Positions 33,540 through 45,100 of a DNA stretch of 64,000 nucleotides are shown here, piece by piece (position 1 is the first letter of the stretch; every line of letters starts with the position of its first letter). Below the pieces are notes generated by a model. The model was not told where the DNA came from. It saw nothing but the letters and a program-made list of their open reading frames with translations, and did not search any database. Position numbers and translations under genes: made by a program. The stretch is taken from NCBI GenBank assembly GCA_009739505.2, contig CM019167.2, positions 104,970,800-105,034,799 on the forward strand. The letters are read 5' to 3'. Source of the stretch: Apolygus lucorum. Taxonomy: Eukaryota; Arthropoda; Insecta; Hemiptera; Miridae.

Positions 33540-33930
33540 TCATAGTTTTCTAAATCCAGGAACATAAACACGATTGAGACTTCTTCCGTATTTATGTAGA
33601 ATTTTGACTGACTTCAATACGCATACGCCACACAATGTCTTCCCTTTCATCAGGTGTTGGAGTTCGCAGTTGATTCTGGTCCTCTTCTCGCCAGACTCGC
33701 ATACTGGTCCAAATATGTGACGCATGATCTTCCTCTCAAATACTTTTAAGGCCTACACAGGATTCTACTCCGTAGAAACTACCGGTGTCACCAGAGTTCT
33801 GTACAGGGTAATCTCAATTCAAACATTTTACCGAGGCTGAAATATGCCATGTTACCTGTCATGATTCGGTTCATAATTTTGGCTGCTAGCTTTACTTTCA
33901 TTGTTGATTCCAGCACCAAAGTATGAGAAA
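33540..33930 (-). pseudogene. LINE ORF2 C-terminal remnant
   Basis: Read on the minus strand, about 33915-33840 gives KIMNRIMTGNMAYFSLGKM. After a frameshift, 33815-33750 gives LYRTLVTPVVS. 33745-33660 gives VFERKIMRHIFGPVCESGE and then R-x-NCELQHL. This is the post-RT pattern of many LINEs (RIxAGNRAYFSL, then LYKTLIRPV, then FERKILRxIFGP, then RYNDELY). Two in-frame stops and one frameshift make it a relic. Confidence 0.7.
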
Positions 33931-34916
33931 CGATCCGAATTTGTGGGGGCCAATATTCAGGTCTCTTATCGTCCTTTTACTATCATCTACCGTCTATCAT
34001 AGGTATATTATTTGGTATTCACTAACAATCGATTGCACTCGATAAATCGGCCGGGTTCATAGAAGTTTTGATTAATTTTGACGATGATTGGAAAACTATT
34101 ATTGCGATTTGTCGAATGGAACATTTTACAAAACCTTTGGATGACCCGACGGTAAGAGGCAGGTCAGTCGAAGTCGGACAAGGAATTTATATATCGCATT
34201 CACATAGACAAGATACAGAACACAGACATAGACGAGACACTTGGACATAGTAGAGTAGTGTAATAACAAAGTGTTGCAACTCCTAGTCAAGTTGAATCTG
34301 GTGCAAGAAATCTCTGTTTAATTACACCGATAATTGAGGCGAGAGCGTTCAGGAATCCGGATTTTATGAGTAACTACCAAGTTTAAATCGCTCTTCATTT
34401 CACCTTCCCCTCGGAAGGGACGACAGTTCGGTAATAGGATCTAGGAGGAATGAGACCAAAGTGAGCGCGCGAGGCGGCGAGAGGCTGTTCTTGAAGGGTA
34501 GCCTTGGGGGGAGGGCGGAATCTCGTTTAGCAGAAGGAAATTGAATCGGATTAGAGGAGTGTCTATCAACATGAGTAACTAGTACCTTCACCGCGTAATC
34601 ACCATCGCAGTGTTCATCCGCCGGTGAATAGTCATAGCTCGGAGCCTCTCATCCCGTCAGGAGAGTGGCCCAGCTGCCCTTTATCATATAGTTCTACAGA
34701 AACCTCGAGACGGGTTTCCTCTTCAATTGCTACTGCCTCGTCGAGGGTTGAATAGCGGCTGAATCCTCAACAGGCTCTTATATAACAACTTCTCAAGGGA
34801 AGCATCCTGCATTATGTACTTGTCGTCGAGGCGTTCATTGAAGACTCACCAACTAACCACAGATTCTGAATAGAAAATGATGTTGAATAGAAAATCACGC
34901 ATGTTATACACATTTT
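33931..34916. other. Unassigned spacer
   Basis: No gene recognised. A GC-richer patch lies at 34440-34680. Confidence 0.4.
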
Positions 34917-35526
34917 GGTTTATTATTTTCAATAATGAACCTTTGGAATCGGCCAAGATTTTTTTTTTCTTTTTTAGCACCCTCTCAAAATTTGTTGGTT
35001 TACGTTTCAAGGTACGTAGAATCCAAAAATCGAAAACAAATTTGGCCGTCCGTCCGCCGTACGCGGCACTTTCCCCCTTTAGCATTGACCGATTTTGATG
35101 AAATTTGGTATGTAGGCTTCATTTGGGGTCTGAATGTGCTGCGAAGTTTTTGGTTGATGTAAGTCACTTCTAAGGGTTGAAAAATAAGGTTTAAAATTTT
35201 GTAATCGCCCTAACTCAAAAAATTTTGATGTAAAGGTATTGTTTCTCCATCAATATAAGATAGTATAGAATTTTTTGAGACCACGCGGAGTCCTGTAGGA
35301 CAAACCGTTCGTTCCCTACAAGAATTTAAGGGTTGGACTTACGATAAATCAGAAACAAGAGGGTGAATCGCAAAAGAGGCCTAATCTCCGTTCAAATGTT
35401 AGCTGACCAAAATGCGATCGATGTTTTTCTTCAAGTTGATTGGTGGTAAAAATGGCAAAGCCGTATTCTTCGCAGACGAGTGATCTATATAGAAAAATAA
35501 TAAACCTTTGTGTAATAATTTGCAGC
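34917..35526 (+). repeat. Family-A repeat, full-length copy
   Basis: 610 bp from the 5' hairpin to TTTGCAGC. The minisatellite is a single short run (35046-35069), and a T run replaces the usual A run after the hairpin. Confidence 0.85.
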
Positions 35527-35757
35527 TTTTTTCCCTTTCGAACTAACTGGATAACAGCCAGGCGAAAATTAAGTGATGCACAAATTCAAGAATGAATATG
35601 AAGTGAACTAAATCCAATTAAGCTGATTTGCAACCTCAAAATTTTTTATTTTGGAATATCTTAAATCATTATAATCCCCCCCCCTCTCATTACCACTAAT
35701 TCCCTTAATATTTCATTTTCGAAAAAAATCAATAAATTGTAACACATATCCATTTTT

Positions 35758-36110
35758 GGTTAGTTATTTTCTATAATGAACCTTCGGAATCGAACAAGGA
35801 AAAAAAACTTAACCTTCTCAATATCCGATTGTTTTCGAATTTAATTTAAGGTAGGTACGTTTTTTAATTAACGTATGTAGAATCCGAAAATCTAATAAAA
35901 ATTGCGATTTTGATAAAATTTGGTAGTCTCTTCCAATGAGTAAAAATTGGGGGTAAATATTTTCATAACGTCCTGTCTCGAAAACCAGCAATACACAGAT
36001 ATTGTTATTTTTATCAATTTAGAATACTTAGCGACGATTTAATTTTTTTTTTACAGCAGCCAGAGCTCTGTGGTACCAACTGTGCCTCATGAGGATAATT
36101 AATTACTCAA
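35758..36110 (+). repeat. Family-A repeat, decayed 5' part
   Basis: GGTTAGTTATTTTCTATAATG at the start and CCTTCGGAATCGAACAAGG; matches fade after the CAGAGCTCTGTGG segment. Confidence 0.65.
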
Positions 36111-36330
36111 GTAGCGAATATTCGTGATGTTTTTTTCATTAATTGTACATAGTTTCCAAATACCACCCAGATGATCGAAAATAGTTAAATGCGAGTTTAT
36201 TGTGAAATTTATCAGAACCTGTAGGCTCCAGCCAGGACCTGAGTGTTCCCATTACCTGTGTTACCATTACCAACCTGTGTTAATAAATTTAATCAGTAAT
36301 AAACTGCTAAATACAATAATTAGGTACAAT

Positions 36331-36364
36331 GCAGGTACTTCGACATATATCACGAAGTACCTGC
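36331..36364. repeat. 12-bp inverted repeat (hairpin)
   Basis: GCAGGTACTTCG and CGAAGTACCTGC flank a 10-nt loop. No U run follows, and in a eukaryotic context it is not called a terminator. Confidence 0.7.
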
Positions 36365-36899
36365 TTAAAACTATGGTTAAGTAAAGAAAAAAATTGTGTT
36401 GACGATTTATCTTAAATCGATTTTAAATCATATTACTACCAAAACAAGAAGGTTTGATTTGTATGAAACGTGAAATTTCTGCAACGAACACGACTTTCTC
36501 ATTATTAGTACCTACCAACCACACCTAGTTTATTTTGGAAACAATTTTTTTGACAATTTCGATTCACATTCGTGTTTTTTGATTTATCATAAGTCAAACT
36601 TCAAGTCCTACTACGCTACGCTTCTAACGCAAAACTCGTATGTAAGCTGCTGCTTGTTGGACATAAAACAGGAAACTAACGGCAATAGTTTCTCATTCCA
36701 AGGTATGGGAACACTTGAGACCAACCAGCTCATCGTCGATCGGAACATCGCGGCTACTGTTATCGTTGCGAGGAAAAGTGAAAGGGAACATTCAAGCGTC
36801 AATGCTTTTGCCTAATGGTCCTCACAGGAACACCGGAGCCGTCGCCCTCCCCCCAGCCCATGGTCCTTAGAAAGTAGTTGAAAGTGGTCTCAGTTACTC

Positions 36900-37255
36900 T
36901 GTGTTAAACGATTGATGAGTCAGAAACGAGAGTTTGAATTGCACATGAACGTTCGCAGACGGAACTGAGCTAAATTTTACCTGATTAAATACGATGTTTT
37001 TTCGTTTGTTCGAATAGAATTTCATTTCTCTCACTTGTACTTCCCTAAAAACCAAGAATCAAATCAATTGAAGGCACCTACAACTTGAGACAACGATGAT
37101 TAGCTGGTAGGAACTTCTTGAATAAATTGATTGTTAAGCTATGTATTCCAAATATGGTTGGTACTAATAATGGGAAAGACGAGTTCATCGTTGACAGGTA
37201 ATCTTTACAGAAAAATGATAAAACGTTGTGTAATAATTTTCCACGTTTTTGTGAA
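36900..37255 (+). repeat. Family-A repeat, decayed 3' part
   Basis: AGTCAGAAACGAGAGTTTGAATTGCA, then AGACGAGTTCATCG and AAACGTTGTGTAATAATTT follow the order of the family-A tail. Confidence 0.6.
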
Positions 37256-37394
37256 TAAAGTTGAAGTATCACGTCTTCACGCACGTGCACATGAAATAAA
37301 TTTGTTTTTTGAATGAGTTTTCTGAATCTGCGTAGAATTTCATGAGAAAATCTCATTCAAACTGGATCACGTGACGATGTAGCAAGAAAAAATA

Positions 37395-37740
37395 GTCCAA
37401 CCCCCTCACTCGCCTCAAAATCTGACAGTTTACGTTTCAAAGTTCGTAGAATCCGAAAATAGAAGTGGAAAAAATGCTGTCCTCTGTCTGCCGTACGCTT
37501 GAGGTTGTCTAAAATGAATGAAATTCAGTTTTTGGGTAGGATGTAACTGTGAGATGTACTTATGATGTTGGGATGTAATTATGAGAGAACTTTTGGTCAT
37601 TTTCAGACAACTTTATGGGGTTAGAGGGTTTAACCCTCTAACCCCATTGTTTAACAATGAGGGGTGAGAAACTACAGATTAGACCTCTGAGTAGTCTCTG
37701 CAGTACCAACCGTTCGGTCCCTTTTAGAACTGAAAGGTTA
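37395..37740 (+). repeat. Family-A repeat, very decayed, with palindrome
   Basis: CCCCTCACTCGCCTCAAAAT and GTTTACGTTTCAAAGTTCG match family A near 37395-37450, and CAGTACCAACCGTTCGGTCCC matches at 37699. A 33-bp palindrome at 37615-37647 sits between. Confidence 0.5.
37615..37647. repeat. 33-bp perfect palindrome
   Basis: 16-bp arms (ATGGGGTTAGAGGGTT and its complement) around an unpaired T at 37631. Confidence 0.95.
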
Positions 37741-39039
37741 AATATAGAAGTAATGAGAAAGGCAAGTGGATTGCGGCGAGTCCAGCGATCATCGACAGGT
37801 TTTAGTTCACAGTTTGCTCGCTTGGGTGCAGTATTAAATCTCGTTTCGGTATTCATATCACTCAGCTAATACTCAGTCTCTAATTATCAAAAATCGTTAT
37901 GAAAGTGTGAGGCTCCTTGCCCCCTCGGCATGGAGTAGGGGATTGTCCCCTGCATACCCATTATCCATATATATAAAGAGACCAAAGAGCCAAGTAAATA
38001 TATTCATTTCTTCTATTAGTCGTCTCGAGATTATTTCATTTGAACCACCTAGATTCTCACTACAGAAAGCACCCATAAATCTCGGATAGTGATGATATTG
38101 CAAATAGGTAGGTACTTTCAGCCGAAATAAAATTGATTGTTAAGCTCTCACTAAAATATCGATTATCGACCTTAATACCTGAAAATACTAGGCTAGTGTT
38201 AAGTACTAGCGAGAATCAAGGAAATCATCTCTCTCTTCGCCAGAGTCGTTGCAATTCGACTCCGGAAAAGGCAAATCGAAGTCTCCCAGGGAAAACAATT
38301 AGTGAGGCCCACGTTGCCAAAAAATAACGGCATGTGGAGTCCCCTCCAAGGTAAAATCTACCGCGGCCTGATTAGCGGAAATCTATCCCCACTTTCGCTA
38401 AAGCTCGGTTTCCCAGGGAGAAACATGAAACTCTGTCAACGTGAGCGTCTGACATTACCTTAAAACTGTGATGACCAAAGGAAGAGCCGTGATCTTTGTA
38501 TAAGGGTTAACTAGACAGACAAATGCAATTTATTTAATAATTTTCTGTGTATTTCGATATGCGATCATCTCATCAAAATGAACGATACTAATATAGAAGT
38601 AACAAATATAACAAATCGCTGCGTGATTCAGCGTGAAAAAATACGAATCATGTTCGTGCGAGTATTATAGTTTGTACCTAATAGATTTTTGCATTTTGAG
38701 CTCATTTTGAACGCAGACATGAAAAGTTTTGTGTTGGTACTAGCAAATATGAATGGTGATTTTTTCGTGAAATTCTACGTATGAGTATATTCAGAATCTG
38801 CAAAAATTATGTGAAACAATATAAATATATGAATTCCTCGTAATTTTGTGAGGTGAAAAAAGTCTCAGAAAATGAGGGGTTGAGTGTCGTTTTCTACCTG
38901 ATTCTGCTCCTGAATCGAGAGTTTCGAATTTCTTCGAATTTGGGTTTTCACTGTCAACGCCTTCCGATGGCTAGAGGCCGGGATGATGATTCTTAAATGA
39001 GAGATGGCGCTAGTGTCGCCGAACTTTCTCCACCTAATC
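37741..39039. other. Unassigned spacer
   Basis: Short frames on both strands at 37897-38103 without known motifs. Nothing recognised. Confidence 0.4.
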
Positions 39040-39420
39040 TACACTGCTTCCACTTAATCTGCTTCCGAGTACCAAGGTAGCGGAAGCTTTGTTTTCACTT
39101 TTCAAGGTTGATAACAAAGATCTCCAAAATCAAAATTTCCACTCGCGATTTACGTTTCAGATCTTCCTGAACAATTTTGGTTCCGTGTCTGTGTGTCTGT
39201 CATGAAATCCTTGCCACAGCCATAACTTTTACATTTCTCATCCGATGAAATTTTCAGGGATTGTGCGGTTTGGAGTTGAGATCTAGAGTTGAAAATCAGG
39301 CCCTCGAAATGAAAGTATTTTATGCGCATGCGCAAACATGAAATCCTTGCCACAGCCATAACTTCTACATTTTCCTACAGTATTCAGATATAGTGTGGGT
39401 TGACGTGTAGATGGTCCCCT
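39040..39420 (+). repeat. Family-C repeat
   Basis: Contains AGTACCAAGGTAGCGGAAGC, AAAATCAAAATTTCCACTCG, CCTGAACAATTTTGGTTCCG and TGTGTGTCTGTCATG. A TCATGAAATCCTTGCCACAG segment occurs twice (about 39199 and 39338), indicating an internal duplication. Confidence 0.7.
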
Positions 39421-40740
39421 ACGAGGGTTGTGCAGGGCACTTAGATACTGATGTCATGAGATTAACTACTATGCATGGGAACATCTATACAATCGGGTTA
39501 TGGTTAGAGGGAGCTATGTGCCACACCCACTTGGCAGACGTTTTTTCAAATCTAACTATACCAATGACATCAAAACAAGTACTGAACCGAAGGGGGTAAA
39601 ACATTCATATATTGAAGAGAGTTTGTTTATCCCAAAAATTGAATATATCCCGTGATTGGACACAATTCTAGTGGAGTATGTTGGAATGATCTGGAAACAG
39701 TTTGTACGAAAATTAGAGGCCGAAGGCGAAAAGTGAGACTGAAAAACGTGGTTCTGGAAAGACTAGACTGAATTTGAGGGGCATCGGCATTGTAGCAACT
39801 AATTCCATTCGCCCGCTCATACGAAGGGGATTTCGCGCTATTGCTCGCTCTCTATTCTCCGACTCTTATTTTACTCATTCTCCAATTAGTGAAAATTTTT
39901 ACTCATTCTCTAATGAGTTAAAGTTTTACTTTAACGACATTTTGGGGGTCAAGGAGAATCTGTAATATCAGTTACGTATTTATTGTTTAATGACGGTTTT
40001 GTGACCATTGGTAAAGGTAATAATTAGTTGGATGTAATTCGAATCATGTTTATCCAAGTATTCAATATTATTGCGATACTTGCGATTGCAAGCTAGATAA
40101 ACGTGATCGTGTAGATATTTTCTTAATTGACAGAATGTCATTTCATCCTTATATCTAATGTGAATATCCCATCACATTCCAATGTGAACTTACTATCCAA
40201 CTCGATAGTTTTTTTTTATATTTTAATGGAATTACAAACTGTATAAATACTAAATTTAGTATTGAAAATCGATTTCTCGGCTAAGGTGATAATCCGACGA
40301 TTAAGTTTGGTATTCCCTCTATCTCTCACACAACTTTCATCCTCTTAGCTTTAGTAAAATTTCGATTCTGGAAAAATTTCCAATACCAAATAGAAGTTTT
40401 ATTTAATTTTGACAAGTAAGCATCGGAAAAAATATGACTGATGATAATGCTCATTATGAACATCATTCGAAAAAATGTCATAGTGCGTTTTAATGAGTCC
40501 ATAAATTAGGATGGATATTCCTTTAATTGTTTTAGTGAAATCAGGGAACTCAAAGTTCGTAGTGGTAGAGGCAACAGCTGTTCGCTGTTTTTAATGGGAA
40601 AAATCACTTTCTTATAGCATCAATATGCATACCAAGCAAGAAACATTGGATCTCTCCCAAGAATTTTCCCATTGACCTTTCATCGTACCGGGTAATGGGA
40701 TTCTAGAAATAAAATAATGATTTAGTGAAGGGGAAAAGCG
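39421..40740. other. Unassigned spacer
   Basis: No recognisable gene. Confidence 0.4.
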
Positions 40741-41200
40741 ATGTAAGGGGGCCAACACACTTTGAGACGCAAAGCGTTCTCGAAAGAGCGATGGCCGGTG
40801 ACCGGAAGTGGTTGAATTGTATTATAAAAGAGGTCACATACTGTAGAGGAGACCTTCAGTGGCTATAAAGAAGCGAGGGGCGGCATTCCTCCTGCATGTA
40901 GAGTCATAATGACCCAATGAAATGGAAGAGAGTGGAGCCGTGAGGGGAAAAAGCTCTGGCACCGAAACCGCCATTCTAGTCCAAATATTTCAAGTTCTGG
41001 ACAGTGTTCTCTCTCGTCATCCAGCAGGGGGAAAGTCTGGCCGAGCTTCAAAAAATTCAGTGTGCAGGAGGAAAATAATACAAAGTATTCAACAACTAAC
41101 TGAAAATCAAGAAGATTTCCAAGAGTGGAAATTTAGAGAGACAAAGTTATTAACAAATTTGTGGAATCTATTGACAACAGAAGATTCAAACGTCATTTGA
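40741..41200 (+). other. TATA motif followed by unrecognised 92-codon frame
   Basis: ATTATAAAAGAGG at about 40820 has an initiator-like CTTCAGTG about 30 bases later. The open frame at 40922-41200 ends in a Gln/Glu-rich, probably helical segment (IIQSIQQLTENQEDFQEWKF). No family recognised, no splice signals confirmed. A small gene or part of an unknown element is possible. Confidence 0.25.
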
Positions 41201-41299
41201 AATGTTGGTGTAAACAAAGGAAAACTAACTCTTCTTCTGATAAATGATAGTCTGATTTCACAAGTAGTCAACTTTTTTCTGAGTGTTGCTTTGTTATTT

Positions 41300-41374
41300 A
41301 GAAAATCATCGCTTCTTAGTCTTCTAACGTGGCGGAAGCATTATTTTCACTTTTCACTTTTTCACTTTTTTTCT
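41300..41374 (+). repeat. Family-C repeat, left part, split by BEL element
   Basis: TGGCGGAAGCATTATTTTCAC is the family-C start. The next family-C segment, AAGGTTGAAAA, resumes only after the BEL/Pao element at 48663. CACTTTT is locally triplicated at the junction. Confidence 0.7.
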
Positions 41375-42030
41375 GGTTTGGATTACCAGAGGTGGGGATT
41401 TTAATTTGAAGAAAATCCAATTACTTCTGGCACCAAGGTTATATTGAAAAACAAGAAATTGAATACAATGATAGATAGTTAGGAGCTCCTTCTAATTATA
41501 TGTTATATGTAGGGGATTGAACAGATAAAGAAAGTTCGCAAGTACTAATATTGGTAGATCTGACCGTTTGAGATGTAGACAGGAAGCACGCGTATCTATG
41601 CAGACTGAGAGAAGTATGTCCTGAGCGTATTGAAGCTTTTGGCACGGTGCTCCCGATGTCCAGGTGGCCTGAAATCAGGAATCCGAATTTGAGCATGTGC
41701 TCCTAGATTTTCCATAAGGCATGGCATCAACGCATCACCGGATGTCGCACTTACAATTCAGGTCTGTTGATTCCTCCTGCAGCGGGATACTGAAGACCCA
41801 AACTCAATGATTCCTTTTGGGATGCTGACGACCGTGGCAAGGAATGAGAGAGGCAGTGAAGAAGCGAGGCAATAGTGGCGCATATGAAGGATGGAGCAAG
41901 ACTGAATTGGACGGTGTCTTGTTGAACTCAAGGGACACAGGGCACAGGGCACAGATCACTTCCACTACACTGTCACCATCTACTTATGTACAGCTTCATA
42001 ACAACATGTTAGACTATTTGGGCCTGAACA
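41375..42030 (-). repeat. 3' LTR of BEL/Pao element
   Basis: 656 bp. On the minus strand it starts TGTTCAGGCCC. Its outer end reads CCAAACC instead of the CCAAACA of the other LTR, so the terminal CA is altered here. Confidence 0.93.
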
Positions 42031-42041
42031 TTCCGCCCGCC
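42031..42041 (-). other. Polypurine tract (plus-strand primer)
   Basis: GGCGGGCGGAA on the minus strand lies immediately upstream of the 3' LTR, the expected position for the PPT; one C interrupts it. Confidence 0.7.
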
Positions 42042-42163
42042 AAAATTTACTAAAATTTTTGACCTTTGATCAATTTTAATGAAACGAAAATGGAAAAGGA
42101 AATGGAAAGGAACCTTTGGAGCTTGAGCTCCTGTCATTGCCAAAATGTGGCAGAGAACTACCA

Positions 42164-45100
42164 TCAGGAGTCTTCTTCATCATCTACAGAAGGGTTGGCA
42201 CCTCTGATCCAGTCGAGATGTCTCTTCTTCTCTTCTTCTGGAGGATCATAATGCTCATCTTGGTCTTCTTCTGGAGACAACAAAGGTACTAGCTTGGAGA
42301 CTGGCCGAGTGAATGTAGATGTGGAAGTCTTCACAGTTGCAACTCGAACTTTACCATCCACTCCCGGATGGATCTTCTCTACACGTCCTCGGCTCCAGTG
42401 TAGGATGGGTTGGTTGTTCTCTTTTAGGAAAACTAAGTCACCAACTTTCAAGTTTGGTCCATCATCAGACCACTTGTTTCTCAATTGGAGGGTGGAAAGG
42501 TATTCTTTATGCCACCGTCCCCAGAAATGTTGAGACATACGCTCAATTAGTTGCCATCTGTCAAGGCGATTAATGGATACATCCATGAGAGTAGGTTCTG
42601 GAATAGCGAGTGGTGCTTCACCTATAAGAAAATGACCAGGCGAGAGATACTCACACTCTGATGGGTCAGGAGAGAGAGGGCATAAGGGTCTTGAATTAAG
42701 AACTGCACTTATTTTTGCAACGAGGGTTGAGAGCTCTTCATACGTGAGAACTGTCTCACCGATGGTGCGTAACATCAGCGATTTGGCCGACTTTACACCG
42801 GCTTCCCAAATTCCACCGAAATGGGGAGCGTGTGGCGGATTAAAGTGCCAATTCATTCGACGCACAGACGTTTTTTCTGTGATTTGTGATTGGGCTCCTT
42901 CGCTGACAAACCACTGGTACCACTCTTTCAATTGTCTTGCTGCTGAGACAAAATTTGAACCACAATCAGAGTACAAATCCGTAGGCATACCTCGCAGTGA
43001 TACAAAACGGTCAAGCGATGCTAGGAAAGCGTCTGCAGCTAGACTGGTGACTGCTTCTATGTGAATAGCTTTCGTGGCCATGCACACAAATATGCAGAGG
43101 TATACCTTAGATATCTGAGATTTTCTTCGGCGAGAGTCTTTCATATAGAAAGGGCCACAGAAGTCCACACCAGTCTTCATAAAAGCTCGAGCAGCTTGCA
43201 CTCTGTGTGCCGGCAAATTCCCCATTTTTGGCACGTAGGTTTTAGCTTTGAGTCTATAACACCTCCTGCACTGAAAAATACGTTGCTGAGCTAAACGTCT
43301 CAACGAAGGGATCCAATATTCCATTTGCACAACAGCATGCAGGAGCGAAGGCCCTGGATGTAGGTACATCCTATGGAAATGATCCACAATCAAATTGGAC
43401 AAGTGACTCTCATGAGGGAGGAGTATCGGGTGCTTATGGTTGTAAGGCAAATTAGCATTGTACAATCTGCCGCCCGCCCTGAGGATCCCTGCAGAATCAA
43501 AAAACGGGTTCAACTTGGAAAATTTCTTCATAATTTTCGACTGACTCCTTTCTGAAAAATCATCGTCAAAAAAGACATGTGCTTGGACCGCTTTAACGCA
43601 ACGCACTCGTGCTGAATTTATCTCCTGGAGTTTGAGTGGTCCGGAGATTCTTTCATTCTTGTATCGAATGTTCTTTACAAAACGTAAAACATGCGCAAGA
43701 GAACGGAGCAAGCGATTGAACGAAGAAAAATTTGAGATTATATCCACTATAAATTTGGAAGGACGGTTCACAGACGAGTTTATGGTGACTAGAGCTACCT
43801 TCTCTGCTTTGATTTCAGACATATCAAACTGGATTGTAGGTATTGATAAGCACCAGGTACTTTGAGGTCTAGAAAGCCAAGACGGTCCATTCCACCAAAG
43901 CGTGCTGTTGGGAGGTTGGTCTGGCAGAAATCCTCTAGATCCGGCATCAGCTGGATTATCTTCTGATGAGACATGGTGCCATTCGTCTGCCGAAGTTATT
44001 TGTAAGATTTCACTCACACGATTGCCCACAAAAGTCTTCAGTTTGTAGGTAGGAGTTCTCAACCAACCAAGAGCAATAGTTGAGTCTGTGAAGAAGCATG
44101 GTGTCTTGAGATCAGTAGGCTGCAGTAAGCTCAAGTATTCAGCTATTGATCGATACAGTCTAGCCAAAAGGAAACAACCACATAACTCCAATCGCGGAAT
44201 CGTAAGCTTCTTAAGAGGTGCTAGCTTCGTTTTAGATATGAGAAGGGAAACCTTCACTATTTGTTCTTGCGTGATGACTCGCAAATAGATGGCTGCACAG
44301 TAAGCTGTTTCAGAGGCGTCAGATAAGCCCACAATCTGATACATTGAGGGAGTACCAGGTCGCACAAAACGCGGAATATTCAGGTTAGATAAGACGGGTA
44401 ACTGGTTCAAGGCTATTTCCCATCTAGTAGCGAGGACTTGAGGCACAGGATCGTCCCAGTCTACACCCAATTTCCACAATTCTTGAAGAAATTGCTTCAT
44501 TGTCACGACAAGAGGTGAAATGAATCCCAAAGGATCGTAAATCTTTGAGACAGTTGATAGAATAGACCGCTTTGTGGGTTTGACAGTAGGCAGTTCCAAA
44601 TTGTAGCTAAAGCAGTCGGTAATTGGGCTCCACTGGAGTCCAAGAATTTTCACAGATGAATCTTCTTTGGAAATTATCGTGACAGGTAGCTCGGATGTAT
44701 CAGACACATTTTTCAGAAGTTCTGGACAATTGCTTGCCCATTTACTAAGCTTGAATTGACCTTTGCCTAGTAAACCAATTAATTGCTTCTGTAGAGTTGC
44801 AGCGTCATCAATACTATCACATCCGCTTACCACGTCATCTACGTATATATCCCTCCGAAGTACTTTGCTAGCTTCGGGATATTCCGAACCATGATCGTCC
44901 ACTATGGCTTGAATCACACGATTTGCGAGAAATGGGCTCGAGGTGAGGCCATATACTACTGTGTTCAATTCAAATACTTGAAGAGCATCATAGGGATTGT
45001 ATCGCCAGAAAATTGTCTGATATTTTCGATCATCAGGGTGCACCCATATACCACGAAAACATTTGACAATATCAGCTACTAATGCATATTTATGAATCCT

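Noticed and set aside
36331..36364. Hairpin as intrinsic terminator
   Set aside because: Eukaryotic context, no U tract after the stem and no gene upstream.
41496..41952. Two short minus-strand ORFs repeated at 48125-48581
   Set aside because: They are the LTRs; identity of the two copies reflects LTR duplication, not conserved genes.
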